This document shows positions 17,103 to 24,270 of a DNA stretch of 50,998 nt, in pieces; the stretch's first letter is position 1, and every line of letters begins with the position of its first letter. The position numbers were made by a program, and so were the translations under genes. This stretch comes from Paenarthrobacter nitroguajacolicus (lineage in GTDB: Bacteria; Actinomycetota; Actinomycetes; Actinomycetales; Micrococcaceae). The stretch lies in contig NZ_VNFK01000026.1 of NCBI RefSeq assembly GCF_007786235.1, positions 1-50,998 of the forward strand, read 5' to 3'. The notes beneath the pieces were generated by a model, which had not been told where the DNA came from, did no database searches, and saw only the letters and a list, made by a program, of their open reading frames with translations.

Positions 17103-17155
17103 CGACGGCGGTCGGTGCGGTTCCCTGCGAACCCCACCGGCCGCCGTCGTTCTTT
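17103..17155 (+). terminator. Intrinsic terminator of ppa
   Basis: CGACGGCGG (17103-17111) pairs with CCGCCGTCG (17141-17149). The stem continues after one mismatch with CGGTG/CACCG and GGTT/AACC around a short loop. TTCTTT follows directly (17150-17155). It isolates ppa from the downstream WXG100 cluster. Confidence 0.8.
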
Positions 17156-17258
17156 AACAGCTGTTTGTGCACATGGGCATGTCTCCCCATCGCGGCGGCT
17201 TGCAGGTCCGCCTAGGCTGAGACGAGACTTTTCGATGCTTGCACACAGGGGGTTCCAT

Positions 17259-18239
17259 ATGGCTGGGTTCTACGGCGCGGATATCGCGCAGCTTCGCAGT
17301 CTGGCTGGCGTGATGGGCAAGGCTGCAGACGCCATCAACTTGGAAAGCGCGCAGCTGTCCAACGCCATCAATTCCACAACGGCGTGGCAGGGCAGGGACG
17401 CCACAGTGTTCAAGGGCGACTGGAACAGCCAGCACCGGCAGAGCCTGGTGAAGGCCGCCAACATGCTTCGCGAAAATGCGAGCCAGCTGAAGAAGCACGC
17501 CAACCAGCAGGAGTTCGCCAGCCACAATGACGGTTCGGGCACGTCCGTGGGTGTGCTCAAGGATGTCTACGACACCGGAATGGGCGTCAAGGAACTCGGC
17601 GCGCAGCTGTGGACCGCCTACAAGTACGGCAAGTTGGGCCACGCGGAATGGGTCAAAACCCGTGAAGTGCTCACCAATTGGCGTGCCGGCGGAACGGTTG
17701 TCCGTGACGCATTGACCGCCCTGCGCAACGGCGAGAAGGTCACAGATGTCATCACCGACCTCAAGGCCAACATCCCTTACAGCCAGGCGTTCCAGGATGC
17801 CAGCAAGTTCTCCAAGGGACTGCGGATCGCCGGAGCCGTGGCGGCACCACTGAACATCGTGGGTGGCATCAGCGACATGATCAGCCCTGAGCACGACGGC
17901 TGGCGCGGCACCGGTGACCGGGTTGCAGGCGGGCTGTCCGTGGTGGGTGGAGTGGGCAGCATCATGCTCATGACAGCCGGTGGCGCGGCACTCCTGGGAC
18001 CCATTGGAGCGCCGATCGTTATTGGCGCGGGCATTGTGGCCGGAGCCTGGGCCCTGGGCAACCTCGTGGCCGACAACTGGGATTCCATCAGCAACTTCGC
18101 GAGGAACCCCGGCAGCTACATAGCCGACGGCGCCAAGGAAGTGGCGGGCTTCGCCAAGGATGTAGGCAGTAAGGTGGCAGACGGGGTCAGTGACGCCGCC
18201 AAGTCAGTCGGAAACTTTGTCGGAGGGATATTCGGATGA
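17259..18239 (+). CDS. WXG100-type protein with glycine-rich hydrophobic C-terminus (putative type VII substrate)
   Basis: The 326-residue product begins MAGFYGADIAQLRSLAG and has a helix-turn-helix WXG100-like domain over residues 1-95, with the turn WQG at 43-45. A helical middle follows. Residues about 217-270 form a Gly/Ala-rich hydrophobic block (TAGGAALLGPIGAPIVIGAG) and the tail is amphipathic and Gly/Lys-rich (SKVADGVSDAAKSVGNFVGG). The ATG at 17259 has an AGGGGG ribosome site; longer readings lack one. The N-terminus suggests ESX/type VII export. The hydrophobic block resembles glycine zippers of membrane-acting toxins, which is inference. No secretion machinery genes lie in the window. 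It overlaps the next gene by 4 bp. Confidence 0.75.
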   Translation: MAGFYGADIAQLRSLAGVMGKAADAINLESAQLSNAINSTTAWQGRDATVFKGDWNSQHRQSLVKAANMLRENASQLKKHANQQEFASHNDGSGTSVGVLKDVYDTGMGVKELGAQLWTAYKYGKLGHAEWVKTREVLTNWRAGGTVVRDALTALRNGEKVTDVITDLKANIPYSQAFQDASKFSKGLRIAGAVAAPLNIVGGISDMISPEHDGWRGTGDRVAGGLSVVGGVGSIMLMTAGGAALLGPIGAPIVIGAGIVAGAWALGNLVADNWDSISNFARNPGSYIADGAKEVAGFAKDVGSKVADGVSDAAKSVGNFVGGIFG

Positions 18240-19012
18240 CCACCAGCACCATGAAATGGACCCAGCGGGACATTGAGGCAGCTGCCAAGGTCCTGGCATC
18301 GGCCAGCGCCGTGGGAGCGCCCTTGCCCACCTTGACCGACGAAGAAGTGGTGGCCCTTGATGGTGTCCAACACGAGCAACTGGTGGCCCTTCCTTGGCTT
18401 TCGGCCCAGGATGCCAGCAAGGAATTGATGTGCGCCATCGCCCTGCGCGGCCTGCTGGCCAAGGAGCTTGTGTACCCGGTGGTGTTCGAGGGCGAGACCG
18501 AGCCTTCCCGCCTCCACGCCACCGAGGACATCACCGGTGCACTGACCTTGCGCCGTAGCGGCAGCAGCGTTGTTTCCGTGGAGCGCACCGTGTCCACGGG
18601 TAAGCGGTGGCTCTACGGCTACGTCCACGACGACGGCGTGCTGCTGGAGGAAGTGGACGAAAGCGGCCTGCACGGCTTCACCGTTGTCACCCGCGAGCAG
18701 TTGGTCCCGCGCCTGGCGGACTTCGTGGACCCTGAGAAGGCCGCGGCCAAGGACACCGATCCCACCGTGTACACAGAAGCCCAGTTCGAGGACCGCGCCG
18801 CAACAGTCTTGGCCGACACCCAGGCCGCGAGCAACGTGGTGGCGTTCAACTCCGACACCAACGACTTCCCCACCGTCACTGTCTACACTGGCCCGTCCAG
18901 CGTGCATGTGCTGACACCCCAGGTAACTGGCGAGTCCGTCAAGCTTGAACTGAAAGAAACCTCGGCAGCGTCCTTGGCCGGCGTCCTCGGCGGACTCGCC
19001 GGCCTGGCCTGA
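18236..19012 (+). CDS. Hypothetical protein, weakly EspG-like
   Basis: This 258-residue soluble protein has no signal peptide or membrane segment. Its N-terminus (MKWTQRDIEAAAKVL) and the following ALRGLLAKELVYPV recall EspG-type ESX chaperones of similar length, but the similarity is slight and recognised only by eye. The middle has beta-rich segments (SVVSVERTVSTGKRWLYGYV). It overlaps the WXG100-type gene by an ATGA and is clearly its partner in expression. Possible jobs are export chaperone or toxin-neutralising partner; neither is shown. Confidence 0.6.
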   Translation: MTTSTMKWTQRDIEAAAKVLASASAVGAPLPTLTDEEVVALDGVQHEQLVALPWLSAQDASKELMCAIALRGLLAKELVYPVVFEGETEPSRLHATEDITGALTLRRSGSSVVSVERTVSTGKRWLYGYVHDDGVLLEEVDESGLHGFTVVTREQLVPRLADFVDPEKAAAKDTDPTVYTEAQFEDRAATVLADTQAASNVVAFNSDTNDFPTVTVYTGPSSVHVLTPQVTGESVKLELKETSAASLAGVLGGLAGLA

Positions 19013-19056
19013 CATCGCACCCACGCCGCCCACCGCCGTCGAGCTGAAAGCCCCTC

Positions 19057-19692
19057 ATGACCACTTCGAAGTCCACCACCGCCACCGGTCTGGTTGATGC
19101 CGCCACTGGCCGTCCCGTACGCCGCCACCCCGATACCGGCGCATACTTCGTCAAGGCGTCGGGAAGCGCGCACTTCTGGGGCCGGGCCCTGGACGCGCTC
19201 GTCTTCCTGGTGGGCTACGTGGTCCTGGCCGTGATCGCGGTGATGGCTCGCGAGTCCATGATGAACAGTGGCTCGATGCTGGGATTCAACGACGGCTTCT
19301 GGCTGACCCTCTACGTTGTCCTGTGGTTCGTCGGCCTGTTCGCCTATGGCATGATCTGGGGCACTGCCGGCAGCGTGGGTGACGCCGCTGCGGGTATGCG
19401 CTCCGTCCGGATCAAGGACGGCACGACGGCGGGTGCGTGGCTGGGCGGTTGGCGCGCCATTTGCTGGTCCTTCTTCCCGTTCTTCGTGGTGATGGTCATT
19501 GCTTCAGCCTTGAGTGGTGGAAGCGGCGACACGTGGGACCCGAAATTCGCCGCCGTCGATCGCCGGTCCGGCCTGGCTCAAGGCCAGCCGCCGGTTCCCG
19601 ATCCCAAGATCGTTGCCTCGCAGCAGGCCGCCGACGCCGAGCAGCAGAACCTCCCCAACCTTTACGGCCAGCGCCCGGATGCACGGCCGTAA
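19057..19692 (+). CDS. RDD family membrane protein
   Basis: This 211-residue protein carries an RDD domain: AHFWGRALDALVFLVGYVVL with the Arg-Asp pair, a second TM in YVVLWFVGLFAYGMIWG, the conserved GDAAAGMRSVRIKDG turn and a third TM in ICWSFFPFFVVMVIASAL. The C-terminal 50 residues are soluble and Gln/Pro-rich. The RDD function is not known in general. It follows the EspG-like gene by 44 bp and overlaps the next gene by 14 bp, so the four genes look like one unit. Confidence 0.85.
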   Translation: MTTSKSTTATGLVDAATGRPVRRHPDTGAYFVKASGSAHFWGRALDALVFLVGYVVLAVIAVMARESMMNSGSMLGFNDGFWLTLYVVLWFVGLFAYGMIWGTAGSVGDAAAGMRSVRIKDGTTAGAWLGGWRAICWSFFPFFVVMVIASALSGGSGDTWDPKFAAVDRRSGLAQGQPPVPDPKIVASQQAADAEQQNLPNLYGQRPDARP

Positions 19693-20314
19693 CTGGCTGG
19701 TTCGACGCGTTGAGCGCCGGCTCGGAACCGAGCTGGGGCAACTCCGTTATGTCGCTTCTTCGCGGCGCATCTTCTGGAAGGCCCTGGTCGCCTGCCTGAT
19801 AGTGGGTTTCGTCTTTGGGACCATCGCGGAGTTCGTCAGCCCTATCCGCTCAACGCGCCAGCCCGGACATTTCAACGATCCCGCGTTTTTCGCCACGGCC
19901 AGCATCCTCACCGGACTGGTGTTGTGGTCCATGACGTTTCTGGGCAGCTTCCGGAAACTGCTGGTCTTCGACCGCGGAATCGTTGCCAAGTACTCACAGG
20001 CAAGTACGCAGTTGGTGTTTCCTTGGAACGACATCGTTCCCGGAACCATCAAGGCCGTCACGACGGCCGACGGTACCGACCCGGACCGCCGGCTGGTGGC
20101 CCGCCGGAAGGTTTCGTTGGGTGCCGGCGGCCGGAATGCCGTGGTATTCCAGGCACGCGACACCTTCTGGGTCTTTGCCTCCAACGAAGATCCAGCTCCC
20201 TTGGTCACCGCCATCCAAGGGGCAATGCGGGACGCCGGGATACCTGACGCGGCGCGGGCAGCAGCGGGTGCCTTGCCCGCCGTCGTACTGACCGGGCAAG
20301 TGGCTCTTGACTGA
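19679..20314 (+). CDS. Hypothetical membrane protein, fourth gene of the WXG100 cassette
   Basis: This 211-residue protein starts MHGRNWLVRRVERRLG and has two hydrophobic helices (LVACLIVGFVFGTIAEFV and ASILTGLVLWSMTFLG). A PH-like beta-rich cytoplasmic domain follows (LVFDRGIVAKYS, then FPWNDIVPGTI and NAVVFQARDTFWVFAS). I chose the ATG at 19679, which overlaps the RDD stop. No catalytic motif is visible. Two TMs next to a possible membrane-active protein make it a candidate immunity protein, but this is only context. Confidence 0.75.
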   Translation: MHGRNWLVRRVERRLGTELGQLRYVASSRRIFWKALVACLIVGFVFGTIAEFVSPIRSTRQPGHFNDPAFFATASILTGLVLWSMTFLGSFRKLLVFDRGIVAKYSQASTQLVFPWNDIVPGTIKAVTTADGTDPDRRLVARRKVSLGAGGRNAVVFQARDTFWVFASNEDPAPLVTAIQGAMRDAGIPDAARAAAGALPAVVLTGQVALD

Positions 20315-20372
20315 ACAGCAGGCAAATTATGCCCTTGCAGACCGACTACCAGCCGGTAGCATGTGATCCACT

Positions 20373-20972
20373 ATGTTCACTCTCACCATCAACCAACGCG
20401 ACAGCCGCCGCGACGGCGACCTTGTGCCGCAGCTGCTCAAGGACCTGCGGCACATTCCTGCGCGGCTCGATTTTGACCGGTCGGTTGAAGATGAAGTGCA
20501 GGGAATCGTCGAATCCAGCCATCAGGCCGTAGAGACGGCGCTGATCGCCCTCAGGTCCAGCCAGTGGTACGTGGGAATCGGCGTGGGACCCATCAACGAG
20601 CCGCTCCCCAACCTGGTCAAGGACGCATCGGGGCATGGGCTCGTCTACGCCCGCAGGGCCGTGGACCGGCTGCGCAACGGCAAAGAGCGGATCCCCGTTG
20701 CCGTGGATGGCCCCTTGGCCGCCCTCGCTTCGGAAGCCGAAGCTGTACTCCGGCTGCTGGGACACATTGTGCAGCACCGCAGCGCGGCGGAGTGGAGGGT
20801 CCTGGATCTGTTGACCCCCGGGGTTCGTGGCCAGCAGAAAACCGTGGCGCAGGAGCTGGGCATCACCACCCAAGCGGTCAGCAAGGCGTTGGCACGCGCT
20901 CAGTGGGCCGAGGAGCACGCGGCCCGGCCCGCCGCGGCCCGCCTGCTGCAGCTGATCCTCGAAGTGCGCTGA
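20373..20972 (+). CDS. SatD-like / helix-turn-helix protein
   Basis: This 199-residue cytoplasmic protein begins MFTLTINQRDSRR. Its N-terminal two-thirds has the pattern of SatD-family proteins (DEVQGIVESSHQAVETAL, WYVGIGVGPINEPLP). A C-terminal winged-helix segment TVAQELGITTQAVSKALARA looks like a MarR-type reader helix. Related actinobacterial proteins are often labelled MarR regulators. A 58-bp gap separates it from the preceding membrane protein. A large hairpin follows its stop. The target genes are not known. Confidence 0.72.
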   Translation: MFTLTINQRDSRRDGDLVPQLLKDLRHIPARLDFDRSVEDEVQGIVESSHQAVETALIALRSSQWYVGIGVGPINEPLPNLVKDASGHGLVYARRAVDRLRNGKERIPVAVDGPLAALASEAEAVLRLLGHIVQHRSAAEWRVLDLLTPGVRGQQKTVAQELGITTQAVSKALARAQWAEEHAARPAAARLLQLILEVR

Positions 20973-20976
20973 CAAA

Positions 20977-21042
20977 CCCAAACAGGGGACAGCACCCGTC
21001 GCAATGAGGGTTCAATGCGACATGTGCTGCCCCCTGCTTGGG
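20977..21042. repeat. Long imperfect palindrome between convergent genes
   Basis: CCCAA-CAGGGG-CAGCAC (20977-20995) mirrors GTGCTG-CCCCTG-TTGGG (21024-21042), interrupted by single-base bulges. An inner TCGCA/TGCGA stem (20999-21003, 21016-21020) closes a 12-nt loop. It fills the space between two convergent genes and could end transcription in both directions, although neither side has a clear T-run. It may instead be a dispersed palindromic repeat. Confidence 0.7.
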
Positions 21043-21055
21043 TGGGCGGGCCAGT

Positions 21056-21652
21056 TTACTGGTTGCTGACGTTGTCCTTGGCAGTCTCGGCACGTTGCTG
21101 GACGTCGGCGGCTGCTGCCTGGCCCTCGTCCTTCACGTTGGCCGCTGCCTCGGTGGCGCTGTCCTTCACATTCTGCATGGCATCCTGTGCAGGCTCCTTC
21201 ATGTGCTCGGCGACTTCCTGCGCAGCGTGGCTCAGTTCGTCCGTAAGCGGCTGGGCTGCTTCCTTGACCGCCTGGGCAGCCTCGCGTTCTTTCTCCGAAG
21301 CGGGGAACAGGGAGGACACCAACAAGCCTGCGCCGAAAGCGATGAGGCCAGCTGCGATCGGGCTGCCCTGCGTCTTACGGGTGATGACCTGCGGAGTATC
21401 GCCAAGATCCGAGACAGCACCGGAAACACTGCCGGCGACATCAGAGACAGCGTTTCCGGCCCGGTGTGCAACGTTGCCTGCGGCATCGCTGACATCATCG
21501 CGGGCGCCGAACACGGCGGTCTTGATCTTGTCTACCCGGCGGTTGACGATGTGTGACGGGGTGACCTTGTCAGCCACGGCATCAACGTTGGTGCTGAGCC
21601 GCCGGCGAGTTTCTTCGATATCGGCGCGCAGGGCGTCGGGGTTCTGCGTCAT
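21056..21652 (-). CDS. DUF3618 domain-containing protein
   Basis: This 198-residue protein begins with the DUF3618 signature (DALRADIEETRRRLSTNVDAV then KVTPSHIVNRRVDKIK). A long Ala-rich amphipathic stretch and one membrane segment (IAAGLIAFGAGLLVSSLF) follow. The C-terminal half consists of LEA-like Ala/Lys/Glu repeats (EAAQAVKEAAQPL). It is the last gene of a three-gene operon and overlaps the holin-like gene by ATGA. Such trios are common in actinobacteria and appear stress-linked; the biochemical role is unknown. Confidence 0.88.
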   Translation of the reverse strand: MTQNPDALRADIEETRRRLSTNVDAVADKVTPSHIVNRRVDKIKTAVFGARDDVSDAAGNVAHRAGNAVSDVAGSVSGAVSDLGDTPQVITRKTQGSPIAAGLIAFGAGLLVSSLFPASEKEREAAQAVKEAAQPLTDELSHAAQEVAEHMKEPAQDAMQNVKDSATEAAANVKDEGQAAAADVQQRAETAKDNVSNQ

Positions 21653-22080
21653 CGTGTCTCCTCAGTGTTCGGTTTCAAAGCGGGAGGTATTTCCTTGACC
21701 GTCTCAGCGGTCTGCGGCATGCCCTTGATGGTGTTCAATTCCTTGCGGCCCTTTGCTGCCAGGACTGCAGCCACGATGCCCCAGATGACCGCGACAATAA
21801 CCGCGGACCATCCCAGGCCTACGAGCTGACCCAAGGCCCACCAGAGGGCTATGGACAGGAACAGCACGGTGATGTGGCCGGCGTAGGCAGCCCCGCCCAG
21901 CATTCCAGCGCCCTTGCCGGCCTTGGTGGTGGACTCCTTGAGCTCCGCCTTGGCCAGCTCCACTTCCTGGCGCATCAACGTGGAAACGTCGCGCGTGAGG
22001 TCGCTCAGGAGCTCACCAAGGGGAAGGGTCTCTGCCTTCACATGGGCTTCCGTGGGAGGCAACTCGGTAGGACTGCTCAT
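21649..22080 (-). CDS. Phage holin family (DUF1469-type) membrane protein
   Basis: This 143-residue protein has an N-terminal amphipathic part (LGELLSDLTRDVSTLMRQEVELAKAELK) and two TMs (AAYAGHITVLFLSIALWWAL and VGLGWSAVIVAVIWGIVAAVL). This is the layout of the Phage_holin_3_6 family, which in chromosomes is an envelope protein and not part of a prophage. No phage genes are nearby. It overlaps both neighbours by 4 bp. Confidence 0.88.
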   Translation of the reverse strand: MSSPTELPPTEAHVKAETLPLGELLSDLTRDVSTLMRQEVELAKAELKESTTKAGKGAGMLGGAAYAGHITVLFLSIALWWALGQLVGLGWSAVIVAVIWGIVAAVLAAKGRKELNTIKGMPQTAETVKEIPPALKPNTEETR

Positions 22081-23003
22081 CGGTGACCTCCGTACTGGGG
22101 GTCGTCGGGATCAAGCGGTCCTGCAAGGGGGTCACCTTGGGCTTTGACGCCACCGGCCTCGGTTTCCGGGTAAGGGAGCGTGGATCCGTCGTAGCCGCCG
22201 GTGGTGCCTGCGTCATAACCGGTGGTGGTAGCTGCACCGTATCCGGCGGTGGTCGCGGTGGGTCCGGGGAGGTCCACGGCCGGAGGGGTGACGGCGCCAC
22301 CCTGGCCTTGGGTGGGGTAGTAGACAGCACGGGGCGTCTGCGATGTGGCATCGGAAGTGCTGCTTGCGGATGCAGCGTCGGAGGCGTTGCCGGCCATGCC
22401 CCTGCCAAGACGGCCGGCGAGAACACCGGCACCGGCAGCCAGCAGCAGGAATGTTCCCGGCTTACGGCGTGCGAAGCCCTTGACTTCATCCAGGAGCGAG
22501 CCGGGATCCCGGCCCTCCAACCACTGGGCGACGGACGAGGAACGCTGGGCCGCCTGCTGGACCAGATCCGTGGCCACACCACCGTTTTCAGTCGAATTTG
22601 CCATGGTGGACAGCTCGTCGGAGATGGAACGCAACCCTTCAGCAACACGCTGCTGCTGGGCTTGGGCCTGATCGGACAGCTCCCCCTTGGTCTGGGTGAG
22701 GAGCTGGCGGGCATTCACCTTGACCTCGTGGGCTACATGCCCAGCCTCGGTCTTGGCGGTATCTACGACTCCGCCAGCGGCGTCACCTACGGCACCGGCC
22801 ACTCCTGCGGCTTCTTGCTTGGCGGTCTCGACAGTTCCGGAACCTGCAGAACCGGTGGTTGAACCGGTAGTGGTGGTTCCGACAGTTTCAGTTTCAACGT
22901 CCGGCGAGTCCAGGTAGCTTCCGGTAAAGGGTTCGGTCCCTGCGTGGGCACCGCCCCTTGGTGTCGTGAAGCTTCCGTCCTGCGGCGATTGGCTCTCAGT
23001 CAT
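22077..23003 (-). CDS. Low-complexity membrane-associated stress protein (LEA-like)
   Basis: The 308-residue product has a Thr/Gly-rich N-terminus and long amphipathic LEA-like helices (AGVAGAVGDAAGGVVDTAK, KVNARQLLTQTKGELSDQ). One short membrane segment (TFLLLAAGAGVLAGRLG) and a Gly/Tyr/Thr-rich disordered tail follow. I chose the ATG at 23003, with an AAAGAGAG site, since upstream sequence is Cys-rich nonsense and contains the promoter. It is the first gene of the operon and is divergent from the FUSC gene. It has no recognised catalytic motif. Confidence 0.8.
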   Translation of the reverse strand: MTESQSPQDGSFTTPRGGAHAGTEPFTGSYLDSPDVETETVGTTTTGSTTGSAGSGTVETAKQEAAGVAGAVGDAAGGVVDTAKTEAGHVAHEVKVNARQLLTQTKGELSDQAQAQQQRVAEGLRSISDELSTMANSTENGGVATDLVQQAAQRSSSVAQWLEGRDPGSLLDEVKGFARRKPGTFLLLAAGAGVLAGRLGRGMAGNASDAASASSTSDATSQTPRAVYYPTQGQGGAVTPPAVDLPGPTATTAGYGAATTTGYDAGTTGGYDGSTLPYPETEAGGVKAQGDPLAGPLDPDDPQYGGHR

Positions 23004-23048
23004 TGTCGCTCTCTTTCCACAGTTGGCAGGCTGCGGACAGCAGCCGGG

Positions 23049-23068
23049 ATAGTAAGTATCGTTACTAT
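23049..23068. promoter_or_regulatory. Operator-like inverted repeat
   Basis: ATAGTAA (23049-23055) and TTACTAT (23062-23068) form a perfect 7-bp inverted repeat with a 6-bp spacer. The repeat is AT-rich in a GC-rich background and lies between the stress operon and the divergent FUSC gene, just downstream of the putative SigF-like promoter. It could bind a dimeric repressor. Confidence 0.45.
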
Positions 23069-23078
23069 CAATGGGTGT

Positions 23079-23103
23079 GTACCCGGATGCGGGGGTTCTA
23101 ATC
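23079..23103 (-). promoter_or_regulatory. SigF/SigB-like promoter of the stress operon
   Basis: Minus strand: GATT (23103-23100), 15 bp, GGGTAC (23084-23079). This is close to the actinobacterial SigF-type consensus GTTT-N15-GGGTAT as I remember it. The start codon is about 75 bp downstream. A SigB/F-family sigma factor is encoded at 35913-36689. Confidence 0.45.
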
Positions 23104-23186
23104 GCCAACCAATCCAAAAGATGGCATGGCCCACATACAGGGCTCTCCACTCGACAGGCGGCAACTTACCTGCCAACGTTGGCTTG

Positions 23187-24269
23187 ATGAGCCAACTGCC
23201 CTCAAGGCGACGGCTGATCCCCGCGCTTCGCAAGACCGTTACACGCCACCGACTCCTCTTCGCCGCCAAGACTGCGGTCGCGGCCGGACTGGCCTGGTAT
23301 CTGGCACCCTTCATGCCCGGGTCCGCTGCCGCCTATCCCTACTACGCTCCCCTCGGTGCCTTGGTCAGCATGCACCCCACCGTGGCGGATTCCGCCAAGC
23401 ACGGGCTGCAGAGCCTGGCTGGACTGGTCCTGGGCATCGGCATGGCCTTCGCCATCACTACTGTGGCCGCCCCGACCGCCTTGGCTGTAGCCCTGGTGGT
23501 GGGCCTCGGCGTGCTCATTGGCGGCCTACCCAGGTTGGGAACTGCCTCGGAGTGGATTCCCATGGCAGCGCTGTTCGTGTTGGTGTTGGGCGACTCGAAC
23601 GCGGAAGGCTTCTCCTTTGCCTACGTACTCCAGATGGCACTGGGCGTGGCCGTGGGCTTCGCAGTGAACTGGTTGATCTTCCCGCCCCTGCACCTGGACG
23701 ACATCGACCCCGCCATCGCCGGCCACCAAAGCGCGTTATCCCGGCAGCTCAAGGACATGGCCAAGGCAATGCAGGAGTCCTGGCCACCCAATCACGAGGC
23801 CTGGGCCAGCCGCAGCGACGAACTCTCGCTCACGGCGGCAGCCGTGCGGACCGCGGTTCATCAGGCTGAACTGAGCGCCAAAGCGAACCCCAGGTCCCGC
23901 CGTCGGGCTACCCGCCTGCCCAACGACCTGGCCGGTCTACGGACCCTTGAGCGGCTGACTTTCCACGTCCAGGACATCACCGACGTCCTGGCAAGTGCCA
24001 TCTGGGAAAAGGATGCCGGGACAGTCATCCCGGACGCCGTGGTGGGCAATCTGTCCGAGTCGCTGGAGTCCGTGGCAGCTGTGATCGATCACTGGCGGGA
24101 CGCGGAATCCAGTGAGCTCGCCAGCCGCTTGGCGGAAGCCAAGGATGCCATAGCGGCCCTCAGCGATGCCGTGGCCGAGGCCGCTGCGGGGCAGTCTCCG
24201 GTGAACGCTCCGGCGTCGGTGGCCATGAGCCTGCGCCGCATCCTCACGGTGGTGCTGTCCTCGGAGTGA
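23187..24269 (+). CDS. FUSC family (aromatic-acid-exporter-like) membrane protein
   Basis: This 360-residue protein has several N-terminal membrane spans (LLFAAKTAVAAGLAWYLAPF, TALAVALVVGLGVLIGGLP, MAALFVLVLGDSN and MALGVAVGFAVNWLIFPPL). A long cytoplasmic helical domain follows (LTAAAVRTAVHQAEL, LRTLERLTFHVQDITDVL). This is the FUSC/ArAE half-transporter layout. The ATG at 23187 gives a sensible basic leader; the ribosome site is poor, and an ATG at 23121 is possible. It is divergent from the stress operon. The substrate is unknown. Confidence 0.82.
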   Translation: MSQLPSRRRLIPALRKTVTRHRLLFAAKTAVAAGLAWYLAPFMPGSAAAYPYYAPLGALVSMHPTVADSAKHGLQSLAGLVLGIGMAFAITTVAAPTALAVALVVGLGVLIGGLPRLGTASEWIPMAALFVLVLGDSNAEGFSFAYVLQMALGVAVGFAVNWLIFPPLHLDDIDPAIAGHQSALSRQLKDMAKAMQESWPPNHEAWASRSDELSLTAAAVRTAVHQAELSAKANPRSRRRATRLPNDLAGLRTLERLTFHVQDITDVLASAIWEKDAGTVIPDAVVGNLSESLESVAAVIDHWRDAESSELASRLAEAKDAIAALSDAVAEAAAGQSPVNAPASVAMSLRRILTVVLSSE

Positions 24270-24270
24270 C

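Noticed and set aside
21649..22080. Holin-like gene taken as a sign of a prophage
   Set aside because: No phage structural, integrase or lysis genes are nearby, and the gene is coupled to DUF3618 and LEA-like genes, a common chromosomal trio.
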